From positions 1 through 64,000 of the forward strand of contig JBBELK010001632.1 of assembly GCA_037783545.1 (NCBI GenBank): DNA of 64,000 nt, given 5' to 3'. Source of the DNA: Henricia sp. BOLD:AAB3569 (Eukaryota; Echinodermata; Asteroidea; Spinulosida; Echinasteridae). A program made the position numbers and the translations under genes. Of the stretch, positions 23,271-33,389 are shown one piece after another; within the stretch, counting starts at the first letter, position 1, and each line of letters starts with the position of its first letter. The notes below the pieces were generated by a model. The model saw only the letters and a program-made list of their open reading frames with translations, was not told the origin of the DNA and did no database searches.

Positions 23271-25665
23271 GCAATATAGAGTGTTTGGAGCATGCAAAAT
23301 TTGAAGTTCGTCGGAATATTTTTTGACCTCCAAATTTGCCGACGTTTGGACCACACTTTGACCAAAATCCCGTCCCAAACTGGGCCGTGTCAACGACAGT
23401 CCGAAGGACTGAGCATGCGCACGAGTCAGGAATACACCAAAGAGGTGTGTACAGACAGCCACAGGTTGCGGGAGCATCCAGGAAGCGCCAACCCCTTTTT
23501 TTTCTAAACTCTGAAATTTCTCTGCCATTTCCTGGCGAAAGTCTGTCAATTTTTTAGGAAAAGTGCGCAATATAGAGTGTTTGGAGCATGCAACATTTGA
23601 AGTTCGTCGGAATATTTTTTGACCTCCAAATTTGCCGACGTTTGGACCACACTTTGACCAAAATCCCGACCCAAACTGGGCCGTGTCAACGACAGTCCGA
23701 AGGACTGAGCATGCGCACGAGTCAGGAATACACCAAAGAGGTGTGTACAGACAGCCACAGGTTGCGGGAGCATCCAGGAAGCGCCAACCCCTTTTTTTTT
23801 CTAAACTCTGAAATTTCTCTGCCATTTCCCGGCGAAAGTCTGTCAATTTTTTAGGACAAGTGCGCAATATAGAGTGTTTGGAGCATGCAAAATTTGAAGT
23901 TGGTCGGAATATTTTTTGACCTCCAAATTTGCCGACGTTTGGACCACACTTTGACCAAAATCCCGTCCCAAACTGGGCCGTGTCAACGACAGTCCGAAGG
24001 ACTGAGCATGCGCACGAGTCAGGAATACACCAAAGAGGTGTGTACAGACAGCCACAGGTTGCGGGAGCATCCAGGAAGCGCCAACCCCTTTTTTTTCTAA
24101 ACTCTGAAATTTCTCTGCCATTTTCCGGCGAAAGTCTGTCAATTTCTTAGGACAAGTGCGCAATATAGAGTGTTTGGAGCATGCAAAATTTGAAGTTCGT
24201 CGGAATATTTTTTGACCTCCAAATTTGCCGACGTTTGGACCACACTTTGACCAAAATCCCGTCCCAAACTGGGCCGCGTCAACGACAGTCCGAAGGACTG
24301 AGCATGCGCACGAGTCAGGAATACACCAAAGAGGTGTGTACAGACAGCCACAGGTTGCGGGAGCATCCAGGAAGCGCCAACCCCTTTTTTTTCTAAACTC
24401 TGAAATTTCTCTGCCATTTCCCGGCGAAAGTCTGTCAATTTTTTAGGACAAGTGCGCAATATAGAGTGTTTGGAGCATGCAAAATTTGAAGTTCGTCGGA
24501 ATATTTTTTGACCTCCAAATTTGCCGACGTTTGGACCACACTTTGACCAAAATCCCGTCCCAAACTGGGCCGTGTCAACGACAGTCCGAAGGACTGAGCA
24601 TGCGCACGAGTCAGGAATACACCAAAGAGGTGTGTACAGACAGCCACAGGTTGCGGGAGCATCCAGGAAGCGCCAACCCCTTTTTTTTCTAAACTCTGAA
24701 ATTTCTCTGCCATTTCCCGGCGAAAGTCTGTCAATTTTTTAGGACAAGTGCGCAATATAGAGTGTTTGGAGCATGCAAAATTTGAAGTTCGTCGGAATAT
24801 TTTTTGACCTCCAAATTTGCCGACGTTTGGACCACACTTTGACCAAAATCCCGACCCAAACTGGGCCGTGTCAACGACAGTCCGAAGGACTGAGCATGCG
24901 CACGAGTCAGGAATACACCAAAGAGGTGTGTACAGACAGCCACAGGTTGCGGGAGCATCCAGGAAGCGCCAACCCCTTTTTTTTCTAAACTCTGAAATTT
25001 CTCTGCCATTTCCCGGCGAAAGTCTGTCAATTTTTTAGGACAAGTGCGCAATATAAAGTGTTTGGAGCATGCAAAATGTGAAGTTCGTCGGAATATTTTT
25101 TGACCTCCAAATATGCCGACGTTTGGACCACACTTTGACCAAAATCCCGTCCCAAACTGGGCCGCGTCAACGACAGTCCGAAGGACTGAGCATGCGCACG
25201 AGTCAGGAATACACCAAAGAGGTGTGTACAGACAGCCACAGGTTGCGGGAGCATCCAGGAAGCGCCAACCCCTTTTTTTTTTCTAAACTCTGAAATTTCT
25301 CTGCCATTTCCCGGCGAAAGTCTGTCAATTTTTTAGGACAAGTGCGCAATATAGAGTGTTTGGAGCATGCAAAATTTGAAGTTCGTCGGAATATTTTTTG
25401 ACCTTCAAGTTTGCCGACGTTTGGACCACACTTTGACCAAAATCCCGTCCCAAACTGGGCCGCGTCAACGACAGTCCGAAGGACTGAGCATGCGCACGAG
25501 TCAGGAATACACCAAAGAGGTGTGTACAGACAGCCACAGGTTGCGGGAGCATCCAGGAAGCGCCAACCCCTTTTTTTTTCTAAACTCTGAAATTTCTCTG
25601 CCATTTCCGGGCGAAAGTCTGTCAATTTTTTAGGACAAGTGCGCAATATAGAGTGTTTGGAGCAT

Positions 25666-25720
25666 GCAAAATTTGAAGTTCGTCGGAATATTTTTGGCGA
25701 CCACTTCAGACGCAATGTTT
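25666..25720 (+). other. Junction between satellite A and satellite B
   Basis: The last A monomer is intact through GTCGGAATATTTTT (to about 25,695). It is then followed by GGCGACCACTTCAGACGC, which belongs to B just after its shared box. At most one or two bases (TG) are ambiguous. No spacer, target-site duplication or transposon end is visible. Compared with B, about 13 bp of box are missing, so the exchange was close to register. Flanking monomers on both sides are clean. Confidence 0.88.
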
Positions 25721-25790
25721 ACCGAAAGCGGCGTCTGCTTGTGCGAAAACTGTGCCGGCAAAGAGTTTTTGCTAGATTCGACGATAACTC

Positions 25791-25807
25791 GGTCGGTTTA
25801 AACGGGA
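25791..25807 (+). other. CENP-B-box-like 17-mer in satellite B
   Basis: GGTCGGTTTAAACGGGA compared with the CENP-B box core NTTCGNNNNANNCGGGN: eight of the nine fixed positions match (TCG, A, CGGG), with only the first T replaced by G. Against the full box YTTCGTTGGAARCGGGA, 12 of 17 match. Copies with GGTTGG lose the C of TCG. Copies with TATACGGGA change only a non-essential position. Chance is a fair alternative: my rough estimate is about 4% for one such 8/9 match in a 205-bp monomer on either strand. Confidence 0.4.
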
Positions 25808-25864
25808 AATTGCTGAAATTTGCAGAACACGTTTGCGATATAGAGTTGTTTTAGCAGACAAAAT

Positions 25865-26069
25865 TTGAAGTTTGTCGTGAAATTCCTTCAGTTCCAAAAT
25901 AGGGACCACTTCAGACGCAATGTTTACCGAAAGCGGCGTCTGCTTGTGCGAAAACTGTGCCGGCAAGGAGTTTTTGCTAGATTCGACGATAACTCGGTCG
26001 GTTTATACGGGAAATTGCTGAAATTTGCAGAACACGTTTGGGATATAGAGTTGTTTTAACAGACAAAAT
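25865..26069 (+). repeat. Representative satellite B monomer (205 bp)
   Basis: In order: the shared box; a GACCACTTC segment; the CAGACGC/GCGTCTG inverted repeat around GTTTACCGAAAG; TGTGCGAAAACTG; the 8-bp palindrome TGCCGGCA; GAGTTTTTGCTAG; TTCGACGATAACTCGG; the CENP-B-box-like segment (here with TATACGGGA); GCTGAAATTTGCAGAACACG; then the next box. Most copies contain a PmeI site (GTTTAAAC), which this class lacks. At 205 bp the unit is close to common nucleosome repeat lengths. Confidence 0.95.
25912..25942 (+). other. Perfect 7-bp inverted repeat in each B monomer
   Basis: CAGACGC (25,912-25,918) and GCGTCTG (25,936-25,942) are exact reverse complements around a 17-base spacer that itself contains CGAAAGCG. 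Both arms are kept in nearly all B monomers, including several truncated ones. Rare copies alter one arm: CAGATGC near 29,653, 48,457 and 52,194; CAGACAC near 40,341, 46,708 and 50,441; GCGTATG near 36,640. It may be a dyad binding site or a cruciform-forming element. Confidence 0.7.
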
Positions 26070-26644
26070 TTGAAGTTTGTCTGGACATTCCTTCAGTTCC
26101 AAAATAGCGACAACTTCAAACGCAATGTTTACCGAAAGCGGCGTCTGCTTGTGCGAAAACTGTGCCGGCAAGGAGTTTTTGCTAGATTCGACGATAACTC
26201 GGTCGGTTTATACGGGAAATTGCTGAAATTTGCAGAACACGTTTGGGATATAGAGTTGTTTTAGCAGACAAAATTTGAAGTTTGTTTGGCAATTCCTTCA
26301 GTTCCAAAATAGAGACCATTTCAGACGCAATGTTTCCCGAAAGCGGCGTCTGCTTGTGCAAAAACTGTGCCGGCAAGGAGTTTTTGCTAGATTCGACGAT
26401 AACTCGGTCGGTTTAAACGGGAAATTGCTGAAATTTGCAGAACACGTTTGCGATATAGAGTTGTTTTAGCAGACAAAATTTGAAGTTTGTCTGGAAATTC
26501 GTTAAGTTCCAAAATAGCGACCACTTCAGACGCAATGTTTCCCGAAAGCGGCGTCTGCTTGTGCAAAAACTGTGCCAGCAAGGAGTTTTTGATAGATTCG
26601 ACGATAACTCGGTTGGTTTAAACGGGAACTTGCTGAAATTTGCA

Positions 26645-26720
26645 GAACACGTTTGGGATATAGAGTTGTTTTAGCAGACAAAATTTGAAGTTCGTCTGGA
26701 CATTCCTTCAGTTCCAAAAT
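26645..26720 (+). repeat. Box shared between satellites A and B (B version)
   Basis: The B counterpart of 286-360. This copy has GTTCGTC rather than the commoner GTTTGTC, so CAAAATTTGAAGTTCGTC is identical to satellite A over 18 bases. Copies with TTCGTC are mainly the last monomer of the core module, the class most similar to A here. Confidence 0.85.
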
Positions 26721-26884
26721 GGCGACCACTTCAGACGCAATGTTTACCGAAAGCGGCGTCTGCTTGTGCGAAAACTGTGCCGGCAAAGAGTTTTTGCTAG
26801 ATTCGACGATAACTCGGTCGGTTTAAACGGGAAATTGCTGAAATTTGCAGAACACGTTTGCGATATAGAGTTGTTTTAGCAGAC

Positions 26885-27180
26885 AAAATTTGAAGTTTGT
26901 CTGGAAATTCGTTAAGTTGTGCCGGCAGGGAGTTTTTGCTAGCTTCGACGATAACTCGGTCGGTTTAAACGGGAAATTACTGAAATTTGCAGAACACGTT
27001 TGTGATATAGAGTTGTTTTAGCAGACAAAATTTGAAGTTTGTCTGGACAAAATGTTCCAAAATGGCGACCACTTCAGACGCAATGTTTCCCGAAAGCGGC
27101 GTCTGTTTGTGCGAAAACTGTTCCGGCAGTGAGTTTTTGCTAGATTCGACGATAACTCGGTCGGTTTAAACGGGAAATTG
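26885..27180 (+). repeat. B short-monomer cassette type I, copy 1
   Basis: A 142-bp monomer in which GTTAAGTT joins GTGCCGGCAGGG (63 bp missing, including one arm-to-arm span of the 7-bp inverted repeat) and with GCTAGCTTCG instead of GCTAGATTCG. Next comes a monomer with CTGGACAAAATGTTCC (4 bp shorter) and CCGGCAGTGAG. Its GGGAAATTG then joins CGACCACTTC of the next unit, deleting 90 bp. Recurrence shows that the deletions are old and were copied as a unit. Confidence 0.85.
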
Positions 27181-28167
27181 CGACCACTTCAGACGCAATG
27201 TTTCCCGAAAGCGGCGTCTGTTTGTGCGAAAACTGTTCCGGCAGAGAGTTTTTGATAGATTCGACGATAACTCGGTCGGTTTAAACGGGAAATTGCTGAA
27301 ATTTACAGAACACGTTTGCGATATAGAGTTGTTTTAGCAGACAAAATTTGAAGTTTGTCTGGAAATTCGTTAAGTTCCAAAATAGCGACCACTTCAGACG
27401 CAATGTTTCCCGAAAGCGGCGTCTGCTTGTGCAAAAACTGTGCCGGCAAGGAGTTTTTGCTAGATTCGACGATAACTCGGTTGGTTTAAACGGGAAATTG
27501 CTGAAATTCGCAGAACACGTTTGGGATATAGAGTTGTTTTAGCAGACAAAATTTGAAGTTTGTCTGGAAATTCGTTAAGTTCCAAAATAGCGACCACTTC
27601 AAACGCAATGTTTCCCGAAAGCGGCGTCTGCTTGTGCGAAAACTGTGCCCGCAAGGAGTTTTTGCTAGATTCGACGATAACTCGGTCGGTTTAAACGGGA
27701 AATTGCTGAAATTTGCAGAACACGTTTGCGATATAGAGTTGTTTTAACAGACAAAATTTGAAGTTTGTCTGGACATTCCTTCAGTTCCAAAATAGCGACA
27801 ACTTCAAACGCAATGTTCACCGAAAGCGGCGTCTGCTTGTGCGAAAACTGTGCCGGCAAGGAGTTTTTGCTAGATTCGACGATAACTCGGTCGGTTTATA
27901 CGGGAAATTGCTGAAATTTGCAGAACACGTTTGGGATATAGAGTTGTTTTAGCAGACAAAATTTGAAGTTTGTTTGGAAATTCCTTCAGTTCCAAAATAG
28001 AGACCATTTCAGACGCAATGTTTCCCGAAAGCGGCGTCTGCTTGTTCGAAAACTGTGCCGGCAAGGAGTTTTTGCTAGATTCGACGATAACTCGGTTGGT
28101 TTAAACGGGAAATTGCTGAAATTTGCAGAACACGTTTGCGATATAGAGTTGTTTTAGCAGACAAAAT

Positions 28168-29192
28168 TTGAAGTTTGTCGTGAAATTCCTTCAGTTCCAA
28201 AATAGGGACCACTTCAGACGCAATGTTTACCGAAAGCGGCGTCTGCTTGTGCGAAAACTGTGCCGGCAAGGAGTTTTTGCTAGATTCGACGATAACTCGG
28301 TCGGTTTATACGGGAAATTGCTGAAATTTGCAGAACACGTTTGGGATATAGAGTTGTTTTAACAGACAAAATTTGAAGTTTGTCTGGACATTCCTTCAGT
28401 TCCAAAATAGCGACAACTTCAAACGCAATGTTTACCGAAAGCGGCGTCTGCTTGTGCGAAAACTGTGCCGGCAAGGAGTTTTTGCTAGATTCGACGATAA
28501 CTCGGTCGGTTTATACGGGAAATTGCTGAAATTTGCAGAACACGTTTGGGATATAGAGTTGTTTTAGCAGACAAAATTTGAAGTTTGTTTGGCAATTCCT
28601 TCAGTTCCAAAATAGAGACCATTTCAGACGCAATGTTTCCCGAAAGCGGCGTCTGCTTGTGCAAAAACTGTGCCGGCAAGGAGTTTTTGCTAGATTCGAC
28701 GATAACTCGGTCGGTTTAAACGGGAAATTGCTGAAATTTGCAGAACACGTTTGCGATATAGAGTTGTTTTAGCAGACAAAATTTGAAGTTTGTCTGGAAA
28801 TTCGTTAAGTTCCAAAATAGCGACCACTTCAGACGCAATGTTTCCCGAAAGCGGCGTCTGCTTGTGCAAAAACTGTGCCAGCAAGGAGTTTTTGATAGAT
28901 TCGACGATAACTCGGTTGGTTTAAACGGGAAATTGCTGAAATTTGCAGAACACGTTTGGGATATAGAGTTGTTTTAGCAGACAAAATTTGAAGTTCGTCT
29001 GGACATTCCTTCAGTTCCAAAATGGCGACCACTTCAGACGCAATGTTTACCGAAAGCGGCGTCTGCTTGTGCGAAAACTGTGCCGGCAAAGAGTTTTTGC
29101 TAGATTCGACGATAACTCGGTCGGTTTAAACGGGAAATTGCTGAAATTTGCAGAACACGTTTGCGATATAGAGTTGTTTTAGCAGACAAAAT
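28168..29192 (+). repeat. B core module, copy 2
   Basis: Same five-monomer order as copy 1 at a constant offset of 2,303 bp. Differences are few, for example GGGAAATTGC in monomer 4 where copy 1 has GGGAACTTGC. Confidence 0.85.
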
Positions 29193-30421
29193 TTGAAGTT
29201 CGTCTGGACATTCCTTCAGTTCCAAAATGGCGACCACTTCAGACGCAATGTTTCCCGAAAGCGGCGTCTGTTTGTGCGAAAACTGTTCCGGCAGAGAGTT
29301 TTTGATAGATTCGACGATAACTCGGTCGGTTTAAACGGGAAATTGCTGAAATTTGCAGAACACGTTTGCGATATAGAGTTGATTTAGCAGACAAAATTTG
29401 AAGTTTGTCTGGAAATTCGTTAAGTTCCAAAATAGCGACCACTTCAGACGCAATGTTTCCCGAAAGCGGCGTCTGCTTGTGCAAAAACTGTGCCGGCAAG
29501 GAGTTTTTGCTAGATTCGACGATAACTCGGTTGGTTTAAACGGGAAATTGCTGAAATTCGCAGAACACGTTTGGGATATAGAGTTGTTTTAGCAGACAAA
29601 ATTTGAAGTTTGTCTGGAAATTCGTTAAGTTCCAAAATAGCGACCACTTCAGATGCAATGTTTCCCGAAAGCGGCGTCTGTTTGTGCGAAAACTGTTCCG
29701 GCAGAGAGTTTTTGCTAGATTCGACGATAACTCGGTCGGTTTAAACGGGAAATTGCTGAAATTTGCAGAACACGTTTGCGATATAGAGTTGTTTTAGCAG
29801 ACAAAATTTGAAGTTTGTCTGGAAATTCGTTAAGTTCCAAAATAGCGACCACTTCAGACGCAATGTTTCCCGAAAGCGGCGTCTGTTTGTGCGAAAACTG
29901 TTCCGGCAGAGAGTTTTTGCTAGATTCGACGATAACTCGGTCGGTTTAAACGGGAAATTGCTGAAATTTGCAGAACACGTTTGCGAATAGAGTTGTTTTA
30001 ACAGACAAAATTTGAAGTTTGTCTGGACATTCCTTCAGTTCCAAAATAGCGACAACTTCAAACGCAATGTTTCCCGAAAGCGGCGTCTGCTTGTGCGAAA
30101 ACTGTGCCGGCAAGGAGTTTTTGCTAGATTCGACGATAACTCGGTCGGTTTATACGGGAAATTGCTGAAATTTGCAGAACACGTTTGGGATATAGAGTTG
30201 TTTTAGCAGACAAAATTTGAAGTTTGTTTGGAAATTCCTTCAGTTCCAAAATAGAGACCATTTCAGACGCAATGTTTCCCGAAAGCGGCGTCTGCTTGTG
30301 CGAAAACTGTGCCGGCAAGGAGTTTTTGCTAGATTCGACGATAAGTCGGTTGGTTTAAACGGGAAATTGCTGAAATTTGCAGAACACGTTTGCGATATAG
30401 AGTTGTTTTAGCAGACAAAAT

Positions 30422-31446
30422 TTGAAGTTTGTCGTGAAATTCCTTCAGTTCCAAAATAGGGACCACTTCAGACGCAATGTTTACCGAAAGCGGCGTCTGC
30501 TTGTGCGAAAACTGTGCCGGCAAGGAGTTTTTGCTAGATTCGACGATAACTCGGTCGGTTTATACGGGAAATTGCTGAAATTTGCAGAACACGTTTGGGA
30601 TATAGAGTTGTTTTAACAGACAAAATTTGAAGTTTGTCTGGACATTCCTTCAGTTCCAAAATAGCGACAACTTCAAACGCAATGTTTACCGAAAGCGGCG
30701 TCTGCTTGTGCGAAAACTGTGCCGGCAAGGAGTTTTTGCTAGATTCGACGATAACTCGGTCGGTTTATACGGGAAATTGCTGAAATTTGCAGAACACGTT
30801 TGGGATATAGAGTTGTTTTAGCAGACAAAATTTGAAGTTTGTTTGGAAATTCCTTCAGTTCCAAAATAGAGACCATTTCAGACGCAATGTTTCCCGAAAG
30901 CGGCGTCTGCTTGTGCAAAAACTGTGTCGGCAAGGAGTTTTTGCTAGATTCGACGATAACTCGGTCGGTTTAAACGGGAAATTGCTGAAATTTGCAGAAC
31001 ACGTTTGCGATATAGAGTTGTTTTAGCAGACAAAATTTGAAGTTTGTCTGGAAATTCGTTAAGTTCCAAAATAGCGACCACTTCAGACGCAATGTTTCCC
31101 GAAAGCGGCGTCTGCTTGTGCAAAAACTGTGCCAGCAAGGAGTTTTTGATAGATTCGACGATAACTCGGTTGGTTTAAACGGGAAATTGCTGAAATTTAC
31201 AGAACACGTTTGGGATATAGAGTTGTTTTAGCAGACAAAATTTGAAGTTCGTCTGGACATTCCTTCAGTTCCAAAATGGCGACCACTTCAGACGCAATGT
31301 TTACCGAAAGCGGCGTCTGCTTGTGCGAAAACTGTGCCGGCAAAGAGTTTTTGCTAGATTCGACGATAACTCGGTCGGTTTAAACGGGAAATTGCTGAAA
31401 TTTGCAGAACACGTTTGCGATATAGAGTTGTTTTAGCAGACAAAAT
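30422..31446 (+). repeat. B core module, copy 3
   Basis: Same order, 2,254 bp after copy 2. Monomer 3 has GTTTGGAAATTCC rather than GTTTGGCAATTCC and TGTGTCGGC near 30,927; monomer 4 has ATTTACAGAAC. A short-monomer cassette follows directly. Confidence 0.85.
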
Positions 31447-31738
31447 TTGAAGTTTGTCTGGAAATTCGTTAAGTTGTGCCGGCAGGGAGTTTTTGCTAGC
31501 TTCGACGATAACTCGGTCGGTTTTAAACGGGAAATTGCTGAAATTTGCAGAACACGTTTGGGATATAGAGTTGTTTTAGCAGACAAAATTTGAAGTTTGT
31601 CTGGACAAAATGTTCCAAAATGGCGACCACTTCAGACGCAATGTTTCCCGAAAGCGGCGTCTGTTTGTGCGAAAACTGTTCCGGCAGTGAGTTTTTGCTA
31701 GATTCGACGATAACTCGGTCGGTTTAAACGGGAAATTG
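31442..31738 (+). repeat. B short-monomer cassette type I, copy 2
   Basis: Same structure as copy 1, with one extra T (GGTTTTAAACGG near 31,520). It follows core module copy 3. Confidence 0.83.
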
Positions 31739-32925
31739 CGACCACTTCAGACGCAATGTTTCCCGAAAGCGGCGTCTGCTTGTGCAAAAACTGTGCCGGC
31801 AAGGAGTTTTTGCTAGATTCGACGATAACTCGGTTGGTTTAAACGGGAAATTGCTGAAATTCGCAGAACACGTTTGGGATATAGAGTTGTTTTAGCAGAC
31901 AAAATTTGAAGTTTGTCTGGACATTCCTTCAGTTCCAAAATGGCGACCACTTCAGACGAAATGTTTCCCGAAAGCGGCGTCTGTTTGTGCGAAAACTGTT
32001 CCGGCAGAGAGTTTTTGCTAGATTCGACGATAACTCGGTCGGTTTAAACGGAAAATTGCTGAAATTTGCAGAACACGTTTGCGATATAGAGTTGTTTTAG
32101 CAGACAAAATTTGAAGTTTGTCTGGAAATTCGTTAAGTTCCAAAATAGCGACCACTTCAGACGCAATGTTTCCCGAAAGCGGCGTCTGTTTGTGCGAAAA
32201 CTGTTCCGGCAGAGAGTTTTTGCTAGATTCGACGATAACTCGGTTGGTTTAAACGGGAAATTGCTGAAATTTGCAGAACACGTTTGCGATATAGAGTTGT
32301 TTTAGCAGACAAAATTTGAAGTTTGTCGTGAAATTCCTTCAGTTCCAAAATGGCGACCACTTCAGACGCAATGTTTACCGAAAGCGGCGTCTGCTTGTGC
32401 GAAAACTGTGCCGGCAAAGAGTTTTTGCTAGATTCGACGATAACTCGGTCGGTTTAAACGGGAAATTGCTGAAATTTGCAGAACACGTTTGCGATATAGA
32501 GTTGTTTTAGCAGACAAAATTTGAAGTTTGTCTGGAAATTCGTTAAGTTCCAAAATAGCGACCACTTCAGACGCAATGTTTCCCGAAAGCGGCGTCTGCT
32601 TGTGCAAAAACTGTGCCGGCAAGGAGTTTTTGCTAGATTCGACGATAACTCGGTTGGTTTAAACGGGAAATTGCTGAAATTTGCAGAACACGTTTGGGAT
32701 ATAGAGTTGTTTTAGCAGACAAAATTTGAAGTTTGTCTGGAAATTCGTTAAGTTCCAAAATAGCGACCACTTCAGACGCAATGTTTCCCGAAAGCGGCGT
32801 CTGTTTGTGCGAAAACTGTTCCGGCAGAGAGTTTTTGCTAGATTCGACGATAACTCGGTCGGTTTAAACGGGAAATTGCTGAAATTTGCAGAACACGTTT
32901 GCGATATAGAGTTGTTTTAGCAGAC

Positions 32926-33222
32926 AAAATTTGAAGTTTGTCTGGAAATTCGTTAAGTTGTGCCGGCAGGGAGTTTTTGCTAGCTTCGACGATAACTCGG
33001 TCGGTTTAAACGGGAAATTGCTGAAATTTGCAGAACACGTTTGGGATATAGAGTTGTTTTAGCAGACAAAATTTGAAGTTTGTCTGGACAAAATGTTCCA
33101 AAATGGCGACCACTTCAGACGCAATGTTTCCCGAAAGCGGCGTCTGTTTGTGCGAAAACTGTTCCGGCAGTGAGTTTTTGCTAGATTCGACGATAACTCG
33201 GTCGGTTTTAAACGGGAAATTG
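32926..33222 (+). repeat. B short-monomer cassette type I, copy 3
   Basis: Same two deletions and CTGGACAAAATGTTCC, with an extra T before the second fusion (33,205-33,210). It is only 1,484 bp after copy 2 and has no complete core module between. Confidence 0.83.
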
Positions 33223-33389
33223 CGACCACTTCAGACGCAATGTTTCCCGAAAGCGGCGTCTGCTTGTGCAAAAACTGTGCCGGCAAGGAGTTTTTGCTAG
33301 ATTCGACGATAACTCGGTTGGTTTAAACGGGAAATTGCTGAAATTCGCAGAACACGTTTGGGATATAGAGTTGTTTTAGCAGACAAAAT

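Larger units (their letters stand above)
1..25695 (+). repeat. Satellite A array, 296-bp monomer, about 87 head-to-tail copies
   Basis: A GCATGCAAAATTTGAAG landmark recurs every 295-297 bases from position 21 to the junction near 25,695. All copies share one orientation and mostly differ by a few substitutions. Recurrent variant sites include GCCGCGTC/GCCGTGTC, CGTCCC/CGACCC, CCAAATTT/CCAAGTTT and the T-tract length. The array starts inside a monomer and has no left edge here. I see no inserted transposon, unique sequence or inverted segment. GC of a typical monomer, counted by hand, is about 47%. The role is unknown; long homogeneous arrays like this usually form constitutive heterochromatin. 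Confidence 0.97.
25865..26889 (+). repeat. B core module, copy 1 (5 monomers, 1,025 bp)
   Basis: Five monomers in fixed order: (1) GTCGTGAAATTCC with TATACGGG; (2) GACATTCC with GACAACTTCAAACGC; (3) GTTTGG with AGAGACCATTTC; (4) AATTCGTTAAG with TGTGCCAGCAAGG and GATAGATTCG; (5) GTTCGTCTGGACATTCC with GGCGACC and CAAAGAG. The order repeats in seven more complete copies, making this the basic higher-order unit. Confidence 0.85.

Noticed and set aside
22-25595. Many small reading frames in satellite A, about 71-110 codons on both strands and up to 332 codons on the minus strand
   Set aside because: They recur once per monomer in several frames at once. The period of 296 is not a multiple of 3, and the longest ones (such as 13,600-14,598) arise from frame shifts in the indel-rich block. 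No ribosomal, splice or domain signal supports coding.
25765-25805. RNA polymerase III internal promoter or tRNA-derived element in satellite B (GATTCGA resembling a B box)
   Set aside because: The B-box end is missing, the best A-box candidate is over 100 bp away, and a T5 run lies between them.
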